This document shows positions 16,369-25,336 of a stretch of 64,000 nucleotides of DNA, piece by piece. Each line of letters begins with the position of its first letter. Positions within the stretch are counted from its first letter, which is position 1. The notes below the pieces were generated by a model. The model was not told where the DNA came from. It made no database searches and saw nothing but the letters and a program-made list of their open reading frames with translations. The position numbers and the translations under genes are program-made. Location: NCBI RefSeq assembly GCF_031458395.1, contig NZ_JAVDYJ010000001.1, positions 186,001-250,000 of the forward strand, given 5' to 3'. Source of the DNA: Enteractinococcus fodinae. GTDB taxonomy: Bacteria; Actinomycetota; Actinomycetes; Actinomycetales; Micrococcaceae.

Positions 16369-17373
16369 ATGGCCTGGCAATATTGGACGGAATCTCCACG
16401 TCAAGGACGATGGCGGCAAGTCGATACTCCAACCATCGACACCCAACATCAGGTGCGAATCCGCACCACAGCATCGGCCATATCCAAAGGCACCGAGACC
16501 TTAGTGCACAACGGCCAGGTGCCACCCAACATCGCCGCACTCATGCGAGCCCCGCACCAACTGGGTGATTTTTCCTATCCGGTTTCCTACGGGTATCTGG
16601 GCGTGGGCATCGTCGACCAAGGCCCCGACGAGTGGCTCGACAAACGAGTGTTCGGCCTGCTGCCGCACCACAGTCATCACGTGGTGGACCCCTCCGAGCT
16701 CCTAGTGATCCCCGATGAGATTTCGGATCACCGGGCACTGCTAACCGGTGCCGCAGAAACAGCCATCAACATCCTGTGGCAACAGCCTCCACGCTATGCG
16801 GATCGCATCGCGATTGTAGGGGCCGGCATGATTGGTGCCACCACGGCGCTGCTGGCCTCCAAATTTCCGCTAGAGCGTCTCGAAGTGCTTGAAACCAACC
16901 CGGCACGGCGCGAGTTGATCAGCAGCTGGGGCATCACCGCCGTAGCGCCCGAAGAGGCATCAGCCGACTGCGATCTCGCCATTCACGTCTCCGGTCACGA
17001 AGCAGGCCTGGCCAGAGCACTTGAGATCACCGGGGATGATGGCACCGTCATCGAAGCGTCTTGGTACGGTGAAAACGCACCCGCCGTCCCACTGGGCGCC
17101 GATTTTCACGCCCGTCGGCTCAACATTGTCGCGAGCCAGGTCGGCCAAGTTGCCGTTGGGCATCGGCACCGCCGGACCACGCAACAGCGTCAGCGAGCTG
17201 GGCTCGAGTCACTAACCGACCCACGATTTGAGAATCTCATCTCCGGGGTCTCTGCCTGGCACGAACTGCCCGCAGTCATGGACGCCGTGACCCAACCCGG
17301 TGAGTTTGCCGCCGCAACCTTATGCCATGTTTTTACCTACCACGACATAGAAAGAGGAATACCGGATGTTTAG
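16369..17373 (+). CDS. BchC-like medium-chain dehydrogenase (zinc ligands not evident)
   Basis: 334-aa MDR-superfamily oxidoreductase. ASAISKGTETLVHNGQVPP near the N-terminus, the YPVSYGYLGVG segment and the Rossmann motif GAGMIGA (about residue 148) are seen. The SKGTE and GDF-YPVSYGY pattern is that of the BchC-like branch; the catalytic Cys and GHE zinc ligands of classical alcohol dehydrogenases are not recognisable. It overlaps the PTPS-like gene by 8 bp, so the two are translationally coupled. A role in oxidising or reducing a side chain of a pterin or sugar-linked intermediate is inference. Confidence 0.75.
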   Translation: MAWQYWTESPRQGRWRQVDTPTIDTQHQVRIRTTASAISKGTETLVHNGQVPPNIAALMRAPHQLGDFSYPVSYGYLGVGIVDQGPDEWLDKRVFGLLPHHSHHVVDPSELLVIPDEISDHRALLTGAAETAINILWQQPPRYADRIAIVGAGMIGATTALLASKFPLERLEVLETNPARRELISSWGITAVAPEEASADCDLAIHVSGHEAGLARALEITGDDGTVIEASWYGENAPAVPLGADFHARRLNIVASQVGQVAVGHRHRRTTQQRQRAGLESLTDPRFENLISGVSAWHELPAVMDAVTQPGEFAAATLCHVFTYHDIERGIPDV

Positions 17374-17749
17374 TCTGACCGTCAACGACTACGTGATGAT
17401 TGCTCACAGCCTGCCCAACGAATTCTTCGGCCCGGCCCAACAATTGCACGGCGCCACCCTGACCGTGGAAGCGACCTTCACCCGGCCGCAACTCGATGAG
17501 CACTCCGTGGTTCTTGATATCGGACACGCCACCCAACTGCTAGATGATACACTCGAGCCGCTACGCTATGCCGATCTCGACTCGCACCCAGACTTCAAAG
17601 GACGGCTATCCACCTCGGAAGTCATCGCCCAGTATGTCGGCGATAAACTAGCTGACAACCTGGCAGATTTGCCCGAAGTCGGAGTATCGGTGACCATCCA
17701 CGAAAACCCGCGGGCTCGCGTGAGCTACACCGTGCCCGACCGTCAATAA
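17366..17749 (+). CDS. 6-pyruvoyl/6-carboxytetrahydropterin synthase-like protein (variant zinc site)
   Basis: 127-aa T-fold protein. His14 (IAHSLP) and His28 (QLHGATL) match two of the three zinc ligands of PTPS/QueD, but the third, the last His of the HGH motif, is Ala30, and the usual catalytic Cys between them is absent. VVLDIG and the later conserved ...DLDSHP (counterpart of the LDH motif) are present. The FGPAQxLHGAT wording resembles a subfamily that travels with a glycosyltransferase and a BchC-like dehydrogenase (recalled, not searched). The chemistry on a 7,8-dihydropterin is therefore uncertain. Ribosome site GAGGA lies inside the upstream gene. Confidence 0.75.
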   Translation: MFSLTVNDYVMIAHSLPNEFFGPAQQLHGATLTVEATFTRPQLDEHSVVLDIGHATQLLDDTLEPLRYADLDSHPDFKGRLSTSEVIAQYVGDKLADNLADLPEVGVSVTIHENPRARVSYTVPDRQ

Positions 17750-18726
17750 TGTTCCATCTGGTCGAACCGCAGCTTGGCAGAATCAGCGGAGGGTTACGCT
17801 ACAACCACGCCGTGATAGATGCCGCAGCCGGTAAGATTCAGCGTCACGAATTACCCGGCGCCTGGCCCCAGCCGACCCGAGCAGATGTGCAGGCCCTAAC
17901 CGACCTTCTGCGTCGGCTCGACGGACCCGTGTTGCTCGACGGTTTGATCGGGTGTGCTCTGGACGCACCCGTCTGCGCAGACGTGCCCATAGTTCAACTT
18001 GTGCACGCGCTGGCCGAATCCCCAACGGCCACCCGCCGCGAAGGGAACTGTCTGAAGGCAGCTGACGCGGTCGTGGCCACGAGCCACTTCGCAGCTGAGG
18101 CACTGCAAGAACGCCACGACATTGACGTGGTGGTGGCTGCCCCGGGAGTCGAACCCCGACCGGTGGCCACCGGCAGCAAGGGCCGCCATTTCATCAGTGT
18201 GGGCGGGATCGAACCCAATAAAAACCAGCGTTTCCTGGCACACGTGCTTGGACAACTCGATGCGCTGGGGTTCACCGCCTGGCACTGCACATTTGCCGGG
18301 CCAGCCACCGATGCCGCTTATGCCGCTGGCCTGCGCCGCGATCTGGCGCAACTGCCCGGATCGCGGACCACCCTGGCTGGTGAGTTAGATGCGGACGCGC
18401 TCGCAGCACTGTACGACACCGCTGACCTGTTGGTGTTCCCGTCGCGGGCTGAAACGTTTGGGCTCGTGGTTCGCGAAGCCACCGCAGCGGGGATCCCGGC
18501 TTTCGTTACCGCTGGGACCGGTGCTGAAGAGGCGCTCGGGGGTGGGGCCGCGCTGGCGCTCGAAGAGACCGCGTGGGTCGAAGCGCTACGACGGTGGCTG
18601 ACCGAGCCCAGCCTGCGCGAAACATTTCAGGCAGACGCGCGAGTGGCCCGCCAGCGCTTATCGTATGGCTGGCAGGCCACTGCAAACACCGTTCTGGACG
18701 TGTTGGAGTCCGTGCGCTCAGGCTGA
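17749..18726 (+). CDS. Family 4 glycosyltransferase
   Basis: 325-aa GT-B-fold glycosyltransferase. FISVGGIEPNKN starts the C-terminal nucleotide-sugar domain, and the EX7E motif is visible in SRAETFGLVVREA. No membrane segment or signal is apparent, so it probably acts on a soluble acceptor. The start overlaps the PTPS-like stop codon (TAATG). This coupling suggests that the product of the two preceding enzymes is glycosylated. It overlaps the convergent RibA-RibD fusion gene by 9 bp at the 3' ends. Confidence 0.85.
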   Translation: MFHLVEPQLGRISGGLRYNHAVIDAAAGKIQRHELPGAWPQPTRADVQALTDLLRRLDGPVLLDGLIGCALDAPVCADVPIVQLVHALAESPTATRREGNCLKAADAVVATSHFAAEALQERHDIDVVVAAPGVEPRPVATGSKGRHFISVGGIEPNKNQRFLAHVLGQLDALGFTAWHCTFAGPATDAAYAAGLRRDLAQLPGSRTTLAGELDADALAALYDTADLLVFPSRAETFGLVVREATAAGIPAFVTAGTGAEEALGGGAALALEETAWVEALRRWLTEPSLRETFQADARVARQRLSYGWQATANTVLDVLESVRSG

Positions 18727-20118
18727 AGGTTGAGCTTCGGCAACCACGTCCGCGTTCTGGACGCCGCGGAGTTGAGCGGGCATTTGCGCGGAGTGTTCCC
18801 GGGCTGCGGGGCTGAGCATGTACTCGGTGCAGACATCCTGCCCGAAAATGTAGCGCCGGAACGGGTACCGCAGGGCCTTGCTCATCTGCCCGGAGCCTTC
18901 GAACCGGATGCCGGGCACGCCGTCACCGATCAGCACCGGTGCTTTCGTCAGAAACAGGCGGTCTAACGCCTCGGCTGATAAGAACTCGGACACTGTCTGT
19001 CCGCCGCCTTCAATCAAGATCGAACCGGACACGTGCTTGCGAATCAGCGCAATCACCGCGTGCGGATCAATCTTGTCAGCAGATGATTGCGGCAGCTGGG
19101 CTACGGTGACGTGGTCAGCCAGTTGCTCGTTGATCTGCACATCAGCGCCGACCAACCATAAAGTTGGCGCATCGTCGGACTGCAGCACGGTGGAGTCCCG
19201 TGGCACGCGTGCGCGGGGATCAAGAACTACGCGCACTGGGTTCTCACCTTCCACTGCCCGCACCGTCAGCTGCGGATTATCTGCCGCGACGGTGCCGACA
19301 CCGACCAGGACAGCGCCCACTGCTGCACGCATACAATGCAGGTGACGACGATCGAGCTCACCCGAGACGAACTCGGCATCCCCGGTGCGGGCAGCAATAA
19401 AGCCGTCTTCGCTTTGGGCCAGTTGCGCGATGACTTCATCGTGGGTCGCAATGGTCTTGTAGACATCCAGTTCCAGAGAATGATCCAACTCCGGATGCCC
19501 GTTGGGCACGTCGTGGTTCATCCGCTGGCGTTTGCTCTGCAAATAGGCGCTGTTTTCGGGCCGATCGGGCAGTTGCAAATTGAGGCGCTGCACGACGGTA
19601 ATGCCGTGTTCGGTCAGCGCATCTGACTTGGCAGGATTCGAAGATAATAACCGGATACGCTGGGTGCCCAGGTGCCGAAGCATTTCGGCTGCGACTCGAT
19701 AGTCCCTGGCGTCATCCGGCAGCCCGAGTGCACGATTCGCTTCGACGGTATCCAACCCTTCGGTATCCTGCAGTGCGTAGGCCCGAAGCTTATTATCCAA
19801 CCCGATGCCCCGGCCCTCTTGGCCACGCAAATACAACAAGATGCCAGCACCCGCCGAAGAAATAGCCTGCAGCGCTGCCTCCAGCTGATCACCGCAGTCG
19901 CACCGATGTGAACCCAGCACATCTCCGGTGAGGCATTCGCTGTGCATCCGCACAAGCGGTGCATCAGAGCTAGCAGGATCACCCATCGTCATCGCAACAT
20001 GAGTGACCCCGTTGAATGTATAGGCACGTAACGTGAAGGTGCCGTGATCGGTTGGAAGTGAACTTGGCGGTCCAACCATCAGTTCCGCGCTCGTGTTATC
20101 AGTCTGCTGTAGGTCCAT
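18718..20118 (-). CDS. GTP cyclohydrolase II fused to RibD-type reductase domain
   Basis: 466-aa fusion. Residues about 25-200 are RibA: zinc-binding Cys set CLTGDVLGSHRCDCG and the active-site segment RGQEGRGIGL. Residues about 230-440 are the RibD C-terminal (DHFR-like) reductase: ARTGDAEFVSG, VLVGVGTVAADNP and IEGGGQT. The RibB and RibD-deaminase domains of ordinary riboflavin enzymes are absent. It would open GTP to the ribosylaminopyrimidine and reduce the ribose. It converges on the glycosyltransferase gene, so it is not in the same operon, but its content suggests supply of the same pathway. It may equally be a plain riboflavin gene. Confidence 0.85.
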   Translation of the reverse strand: MDLQQTDNTSAELMVGPPSSLPTDHGTFTLRAYTFNGVTHVAMTMGDPASSDAPLVRMHSECLTGDVLGSHRCDCGDQLEAALQAISSAGAGILLYLRGQEGRGIGLDNKLRAYALQDTEGLDTVEANRALGLPDDARDYRVAAEMLRHLGTQRIRLLSSNPAKSDALTEHGITVVQRLNLQLPDRPENSAYLQSKRQRMNHDVPNGHPELDHSLELDVYKTIATHDEVIAQLAQSEDGFIAARTGDAEFVSGELDRRHLHCMRAAVGAVLVGVGTVAADNPQLTVRAVEGENPVRVVLDPRARVPRDSTVLQSDDAPTLWLVGADVQINEQLADHVTVAQLPQSSADKIDPHAVIALIRKHVSGSILIEGGGQTVSEFLSAEALDRLFLTKAPVLIGDGVPGIRFEGSGQMSKALRYPFRRYIFGQDVCTEYMLSPAAREHSAQMPAQLRGVQNADVVAEAQPSA

Positions 20119-20407
20119 GGGTCAAGTGTAGGAAGTTCATCTGACAATTGGCCATGCTTCGGGGCCTTGTTGGCGCAGGGACGCCGGAGCATAGGGAGCG
20201 ACACCTTCTGCCGCAAAACGCGCTATGTAATGCTTCGACGGAATGTGCGCTCAATAGGGAAAGCGGCAGTGCAACTTTTGCTCACCTCCGGCTCTTTCAA
20301 CGCTGGGCCCAGTGAACTATCCCAGAACACATTCGCGATACTGTTCTGTGCAGGGATAACTACAGACACGACAGAAGAATTGATCGATAAGGGAGTCGTC
20401 GGAGGCC

Positions 20408-21244
20408 ATGCCAAAGCAGCAGTTTGATCATCAATCAACACAGCAGGAAGTCTCAACCGGAACAATTCTGGTCGAGATTGAAGATCACATCGGACATGTG
20501 ATCATCAACAACCCGAAACGTAAGAATGCATTCAACCTTCAGATGTGCCGCCAAATGGTTCAAGCGATGTACACGCTCGATAACGACCCCGCTGTGAAGG
20601 TTATTTCAATCCGTGGTGCCGAGGGGAATTTCTCGGCGGGTGCAAACCTGAAGGATCTTGATAGCGTGCTGTTCTCCGGAGCTACTGCGCACGATGATGG
20701 TGTCGATGAACTGAGCCTGGCGGATCGAGCTATCTCAAGTGTCAGAAAACCAACGTTCGCTTTCGTAGAAGGTATCTGTATGGGCGGTGGCTGGCAAATC
20801 GCTGCTGCTGCAGACGTAGTGGTTGCCTCGAGTAACACTCGGATAGCGATCACCCCATCAAAGCTTGGCATTATCTATCCACGCTCCGGTTTGGAACGCC
20901 TCAAACGACAGGTAGGAGAAAAGCGGGCAAACTTCCTCCTGATGACAGCCGACGAGGTCACCGTAGAGCAAGCCGAAAACTGGAACCTCGTCTCCACCGC
21001 GGTACCCGCAGACGAATTCGAACTAAGACGTGAAGAAATCCTGCAGACTGTCGTGGCGCGTTCTCAATTTTCGACTGTTTCAATGAAACGCTTGATGAAG
21101 CAGGAGAACGAACCCGAATACGAGGAGCTATGGTCAGAAATCTGGCATGATTTCAGAGTGGGTGAGGATCTGGCAGCCGGCCGTGCAGCTTTTGCCAAGC
21201 GCCAGAGTCCGAGCTTCACATGGACTCTCGAGCAACACCGATAA
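20408..21244 (+). CDS. Crotonase-family protein lacking the hydratase glutamates
   Basis: 278-aa crotonase-fold protein with oxyanion-hole segments FSAGANL and GICMGGG. At the two positions where enoyl-CoA hydratases carry Glu it has Gln (GGGWQ) and Ser (TPSKLG). It is therefore more likely an isomerase, decarboxylase or hydrolase of an acyl-CoA than a hydratase; the TPxxLG pattern is reminiscent of methylmalonyl-CoA decarboxylase (weak). It is monocistronic, after a 289-bp gap, and ends at a strong hairpin. Confidence 0.75.
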   Translation: MPKQQFDHQSTQQEVSTGTILVEIEDHIGHVIINNPKRKNAFNLQMCRQMVQAMYTLDNDPAVKVISIRGAEGNFSAGANLKDLDSVLFSGATAHDDGVDELSLADRAISSVRKPTFAFVEGICMGGGWQIAAAADVVVASSNTRIAITPSKLGIIYPRSGLERLKRQVGEKRANFLLMTADEVTVEQAENWNLVSTAVPADEFELRREEILQTVVARSQFSTVSMKRLMKQENEPEYEELWSEIWHDFRVGEDLAAGRAAFAKRQSPSFTWTLEQHR

Positions 21245-21255
21245 GACAGGCATGA

Positions 21256-21298
21256 AGTTATGGGCGGTCACCTCGAAGGGTCGAGACCGCCCATAACT
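21256..21298. terminator. Strong bidirectional hairpin
   Basis: Perfect 14-base arms (21256-21269 and 21285-21298) with an inner CTCGA/TCGAG stem. It lies between the convergent crotonase and NAD(P)-binding genes. Confidence 0.75.
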
Positions 21299-21336
21299 CC
21301 TACAGAACGCGCAGCAGATGCACAGGGTGGGAGGGC

Positions 21337-22008
21337 TTAACCTCCAAAGACCTCTTCGATTCGAGTGTCCCCATCAACGAAATCCACGATGGTGCGGATG
21401 CTGGCATCTGCCCCGAGTGCTGCGACGATAGCCTGGGCAACGTTGCCGCGCGAGGTGTCGCGGCTTTCATCTTCGCCGAGCTCTTCATCGGTTTGACGCC
21501 CCAGGCGACGGATCATGCCGAAGGGTTCGTCATCGGTCAGCGCGCCAGGGCCCAGAATCGTCCAGTCCAAATCGGAATCCATCAGATGCTCATCAGCAAG
21601 CGCCTTGGACTGGGCGTAAGGATAAAACGCGTGATCTTCGGGCACCCCGTGATCTAGCGAAGAACCCAGGTAGGAGATCATGATGTAGCGCATCGCTCCT
21701 GCCCCTTGGGCTGCGTCGATGGAGGCGATGGCTGCATCACGGTCCACGGCATAGGTGCGGTCTGGGTTGCCACCACCGGCCCCGGCTGCCCATACCACTG
21801 CATCGTGGTCGGCGAGTACGCCAGCAAAGTCATCCTGGGTAGCGGTTTCGACGTCAAACACCTGGGGCGTGGCGCCTAATTCTTTAATTCGGTCTTCTTG
21901 CTCGGGTTTCCGAATGATCGAGGTGACCGTGTGGCCCGCCTCGATCAATAGTGGGGTTGCCAGCTGAGCGATTTTTCCGTGGCCACCTATGATGATCACT
22001 TTTGCCAT
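21337..22008 (-). CDS. Atypical SDR / NAD(P)H-binding protein
   Basis: 223-aa Rossmann-fold protein. The nucleotide-binding motif IIGGHGKIAQ is at residues 6-15; later YAQSKALAD resembles the SDR Tyr-x-x-x-Lys (Y-A-Q-S-K). Atypical SDRs of this length act as NAD(P)H-dependent reductases or redox sensors. No operon partner: it is convergent with the crotonase gene and divergent from the ThDP enzyme. The substrate is unknown. Confidence 0.8.
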   Translation of the reverse strand: MAKVIIIGGHGKIAQLATPLLIEAGHTVTSIIRKPEQEDRIKELGATPQVFDVETATQDDFAGVLADHDAVVWAAGAGGGNPDRTYAVDRDAAIASIDAAQGAGAMRYIMISYLGSSLDHGVPEDHAFYPYAQSKALADEHLMDSDLDWTILGPGALTDDEPFGMIRRLGRQTDEELGEDESRDTSRGNVAQAIVAALGADASIRTIVDFVDGDTRIEEVFGG

Positions 22009-22199
22009 GGTGTACTTCCTCCAAGTGCGGCACTCTGGGTGCTGCGAATAGAGCGGGTAATGGGTCTCTTCTGATGCAACGTGGGGTTACAGTTCACGTA
22101 TTCCGGAGTGGAATTGGTACCTTATACTGGTTAGTGCTGCCCACAGGTCAATGGCGACTGGGCTGAACCTACATTTTTTCAGTCAAGGAGCTTTCCTGT

Positions 22200-23858
22200 A
22201 TGAACTACCCCCATAATAGTAACGGCCAGCGGAAATCTGCAGGTCACGTCATCGTCGATACGCTGGTTGCCCACGGCGTCGAGCGCGTCTATAGCGTGCC
22301 TGGTGAATCATTCTTAGATGTTCTCGACGGACTCGCCGATTCCCCAATCCAAAACATTGTGTGCCGTCACGAGGGTGGCGCCACTTACATGGCCGAGGCC
22401 GAGGGGAAGCTTCACCAAACACCCGGTGTGGCCATGGTAACCCGTGGCCCCGGTGCTGCCAATGCTCACGTTGCGCTGCACACCGCTTGGCAGGACTCAA
22501 CGGCCATGGTGCTGTTTGTGGGGTTGATTCCTTTCGAACACCGCGAAAAAGAAGCCTTCCAAGAATTCGACCCACACGCCTGGTTCGGCACTGGAACCAA
22601 ACGCGTCATGGTGCTCGACCACGCCGATCGAGCTTCGGAAATCGTGGCAGAGGCGATGTTTGCCGCGGCTTCGGGACGTCCCGGCCCGGTAGTTGTCGGT
22701 CTGCCCGAAGACATCATTCAGCAAGAAATTGATGCCCGGTTGCACCCGAAGATTCCGGTCGCCGGGGGCGGTATGACCGTCGACGATTGGAAACAGCTGC
22801 GCGAGGCGCTGCTTGAATCTGAGAAACCACTGTTCATTACCGGTGGTAACGACTGGACGCATGAAGCCTCCACACAGCTAAGCGAATGGTTGGAAGAGCA
22901 CAAGATCGCCGGCGCGGTTGAGTGGCGTACCCAGGGAACCATCCCGTTCGATTCGCCCTCCTATGTTGGGCCCATGGGGTATGGCCGTCCGAAACCAACC
23001 TATGACCTCTTAGAAGAAACCGACCTAATTGTGTTCGTCGGGACGGTTCCCGGCGATACGGTCACCGACGGGTTCACGATCCGACAGAACTGGGATAAGA
23101 AAAACTTCCTGGTCACCATCGACCCGGCCCTACGCGGGCGCTCGGGTCCGGTCTCCCACCAGATCGTGGCCAAACCGGCCGACTTCGTGCGCGACCTGGT
23201 CCGCATGGAGCTGCCGAATAAACCAGAGTGGCAAGCTTGGACCGCCAAGATGCGGTGCCAGCAAGAAGAATTCGCGGCACTCCCAACAGAAAATATCGAC
23301 GAAGGGCCAGCATCCATGGATGCGATGATGGCCAAGCTCGTCCCAACCTTGCCGTATGACGCGATGGTCACCTTCGGCGCCGGCGAGCACACCAACTGGG
23401 TGCACCGGTACTTCCCAACCCACCACTACGCGTCGTTGATTTCCGCGCGCAACGGCTCCATGGGGTACTCGATCCCCTCTGCGGTGACTGTCTCGCTCGA
23501 CAACCCGGGCAAACGCGTCGTGACCGTTGCCGGGGACGGCGAATTCTTGATGAACGGTCAAGAACTTGCCACCGCGGCACAATACGGTGCCACCCCGCTC
23601 GTCATCGTGATGGATAACCAAGAGTACGGCACGATCCGTACCCACCAGGAGCGCGACTACCCGGGCCGGGTGTCCGGCACACAGTTGAAGAACCCTGATT
23701 TCGCGGCCATGGCCGATGCGTTTGGCGGGTACGGTGTCCGAGTCACCGATAACTCCCAGATCTCGGATGCGCTTGAGGCGTGCTACAACGCGATCGATAA
23801 CGAGGGCAAGTTCGCGCTGATCCACCTGATCGTGGAGCAGCGCAAACAGGCGTACTAG
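22200..23858 (+). CDS. ThDP-dependent enzyme, acetolactate synthase-like
   Basis: 552-aa three-domain thiamine diphosphate enzyme. The N-terminal catalytic Glu is in CRHEGGA (about residue 60). The ThDP/Mg motif GDGEFLMNGQELATAAQYG...MDNQ is near residue 440-470. It resembles large-subunit acetolactate synthase, glyoxylate carboligase and related decarboxylases; no small regulatory subunit is adjacent, so a biosynthetic AHAS role is less likely. AAGGAG precedes the ATG, and a TATACT -10-like element lies about 70 bp upstream. The exact substrate cannot be read from sequence. Confidence 0.75.
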   Translation: MNYPHNSNGQRKSAGHVIVDTLVAHGVERVYSVPGESFLDVLDGLADSPIQNIVCRHEGGATYMAEAEGKLHQTPGVAMVTRGPGAANAHVALHTAWQDSTAMVLFVGLIPFEHREKEAFQEFDPHAWFGTGTKRVMVLDHADRASEIVAEAMFAAASGRPGPVVVGLPEDIIQQEIDARLHPKIPVAGGGMTVDDWKQLREALLESEKPLFITGGNDWTHEASTQLSEWLEEHKIAGAVEWRTQGTIPFDSPSYVGPMGYGRPKPTYDLLEETDLIVFVGTVPGDTVTDGFTIRQNWDKKNFLVTIDPALRGRSGPVSHQIVAKPADFVRDLVRMELPNKPEWQAWTAKMRCQQEEFAALPTENIDEGPASMDAMMAKLVPTLPYDAMVTFGAGEHTNWVHRYFPTHHYASLISARNGSMGYSIPSAVTVSLDNPGKRVVTVAGDGEFLMNGQELATAAQYGATPLVIVMDNQEYGTIRTHQERDYPGRVSGTQLKNPDFAAMADAFGGYGVRVTDNSQISDALEACYNAIDNEGKFALIHLIVEQRKQAY

Positions 23859-23892
23859 ACGACGCGAACGTGAAACGTCACGTCTGATGAGA

Positions 23893-23924
23893 ATGCGGGA
23901 GTCAGCATGTGCTGGCTCCCGCAT
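23893..23924. terminator. Hairpin between ThDP enzyme and gabD-like gene
   Basis: Fourteen-base arms with one G-T pair (23893-23906 and 23911-23924) around ATGT. On the plus strand T-rich sequence follows. It serves convergent genes. Confidence 0.75.
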
Positions 23925-23942
23925 TTGTTCTTGCTCAAGAAA

Positions 23943-25328
23943 TTATTTCTTGACGGTGAGTAGTCGCTTATTGACGAATTCGTCCATGCCCACCGGACCG
24001 AGTTCGCGCCCGTAACCGGAGCGTTTCACCCCACCGAAGGGTACTTCGGCGGATTCTTCGGGAGAGGTGTTGGAGCCAACCATCCCGGCTTCCAACTGCT
24101 CTGCGAATTGTCGTGCTCTTTCGTCATCCGTGGCAAATACTGCAGACCCGAGCCCGTACTGGGTATCATTGGCCAACCGCAACGCTTCCTCGTCAGAATC
24201 CACCCGAAAAATGTTAATGACCGGGCCAAAGAACTCCTCGTAATAGATCTCTGAACCCTGCGGGACATCCGTCAGCACTGTCGGCTGCACGTAGAAGCCC
24301 GGCAGGTCGGCTCGATCCCCGCCGACATGAATTGTCGCGCCGGCGTCTTTGGCTCGACGAATTTGGTCTACCAATTGTTCCGCCGCTTTTTCGGATGACA
24401 ATGGTGCATAGCTGTCGTCCGAAAGCTGACTTGGGTCGCCGGGCTTGAGATCGGAAGCAAGCTTGACCATTTCGGCCAAGAAATCGTCATAAATATCCGA
24501 CATGACGATAATGCGTTTATTTGAATTACAGGCCTGCCCCGTATTTTCCATCCGCACCGCAAAAGCCTGTTGGGCTGCGGCCTTCACATCGTCGGTACTC
24601 AAAATCACGTACGGATCTGAACCGCCCAGCTCTAAAACAGCCTTTTTCAAGTGCTTGCCAGCCTGTTCTGCAATAGCTGCCCCGGCGCGCTCAGAACCGG
24701 TGAGTGATATCCCTTGGATGTGCGGATGTGCAATGAACTGGGAAATTTGGTCGTGGGTTGCAAAGACGTTCTGATAGACGCCCTCGGGGATACCGGCCTC
24801 ATCCATCATCCGCTGCATCGCCAGCGCCGACTCAGGACACGACTCGGCATGTTTTAAGATGATGGTGTTGCCTAACACCAAGTTGGGTGCCGCGAAGCGA
24901 GCGATCTGATAGTACGGAAAATTCCACGGCATAATGCCCAGCAACGGCCCGATGGGGCGACGCTGAATATAGGATACGGTCTCGTCATCCTCACTGACTT
25001 TCTGGTCGGCTGCCAAACGGGGGCCGTTGGTTGCGTAGTAACGGAAGATCTCGGCGCTGAACTCCGTCTCGTCTTTCGCCTCGGTCAGCGGTTTGCCCAT
25101 ATCCTTGGTCATTATCGCCGCAAGCTCGTCGGCATGCTCTTCCAGCAGGTCAGCAAGCCGGGCGACTTTGGCGGCACGCTCGTCGATGCTGAGAGCGCGC
25201 CAGGACGAAAAAGCGTCTCGAGACTTCTGGACGAGACGGTCAACGTCGGCATCGGTGATGGTTGGATGCTCTGCTACCACTTCTCCAGTGGCCGGGTTGA
25301 TCGTTTGAAATACGTTCGAGGTAACCAA
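23943..25328 (-). CDS. gabD: NAD(P)-dependent succinate-semialdehyde dehydrogenase-like ALDH
   Basis: 461-aa aldehyde dehydrogenase. Catalytic Glu in LELGGSDP and Cys in NTGQACNSNKR; the PWNFPYYQ segment is typical. GabD-type enzymes convert succinate semialdehyde to succinate. Last gene of a polyamine/GABA-type operon, 8 bp after the permease gene. It could also oxidise 4-aminobutanal made by the amine oxidase upstream. No GABA transaminase gene is in the operon, so one must lie elsewhere or the ALDH has another substrate. Confidence 0.82.
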   Translation of the reverse strand: MVTSNVFQTINPATGEVVAEHPTITDADVDRLVQKSRDAFSSWRALSIDERAAKVARLADLLEEHADELAAIMTKDMGKPLTEAKDETEFSAEIFRYYATNGPRLAADQKVSEDDETVSYIQRRPIGPLLGIMPWNFPYYQIARFAAPNLVLGNTIILKHAESCPESALAMQRMMDEAGIPEGVYQNVFATHDQISQFIAHPHIQGISLTGSERAGAAIAEQAGKHLKKAVLELGGSDPYVILSTDDVKAAAQQAFAVRMENTGQACNSNKRIIVMSDIYDDFLAEMVKLASDLKPGDPSQLSDDSYAPLSSEKAAEQLVDQIRRAKDAGATIHVGGDRADLPGFYVQPTVLTDVPQGSEIYYEEFFGPVINIFRVDSDEEALRLANDTQYGLGSAVFATDDERARQFAEQLEAGMVGSNTSPEESAEVPFGGVKRSGYGRELGPVGMDEFVNKRLLTVKK

Positions 25329-25336
25329 TGGTGCTC

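Noticed and set aside
20167-20427. 86-aa open frame before the atypical crotonase gene
   Set aside because: No family, no ribosome site, overlaps the crotonase start; treated as intergenic.
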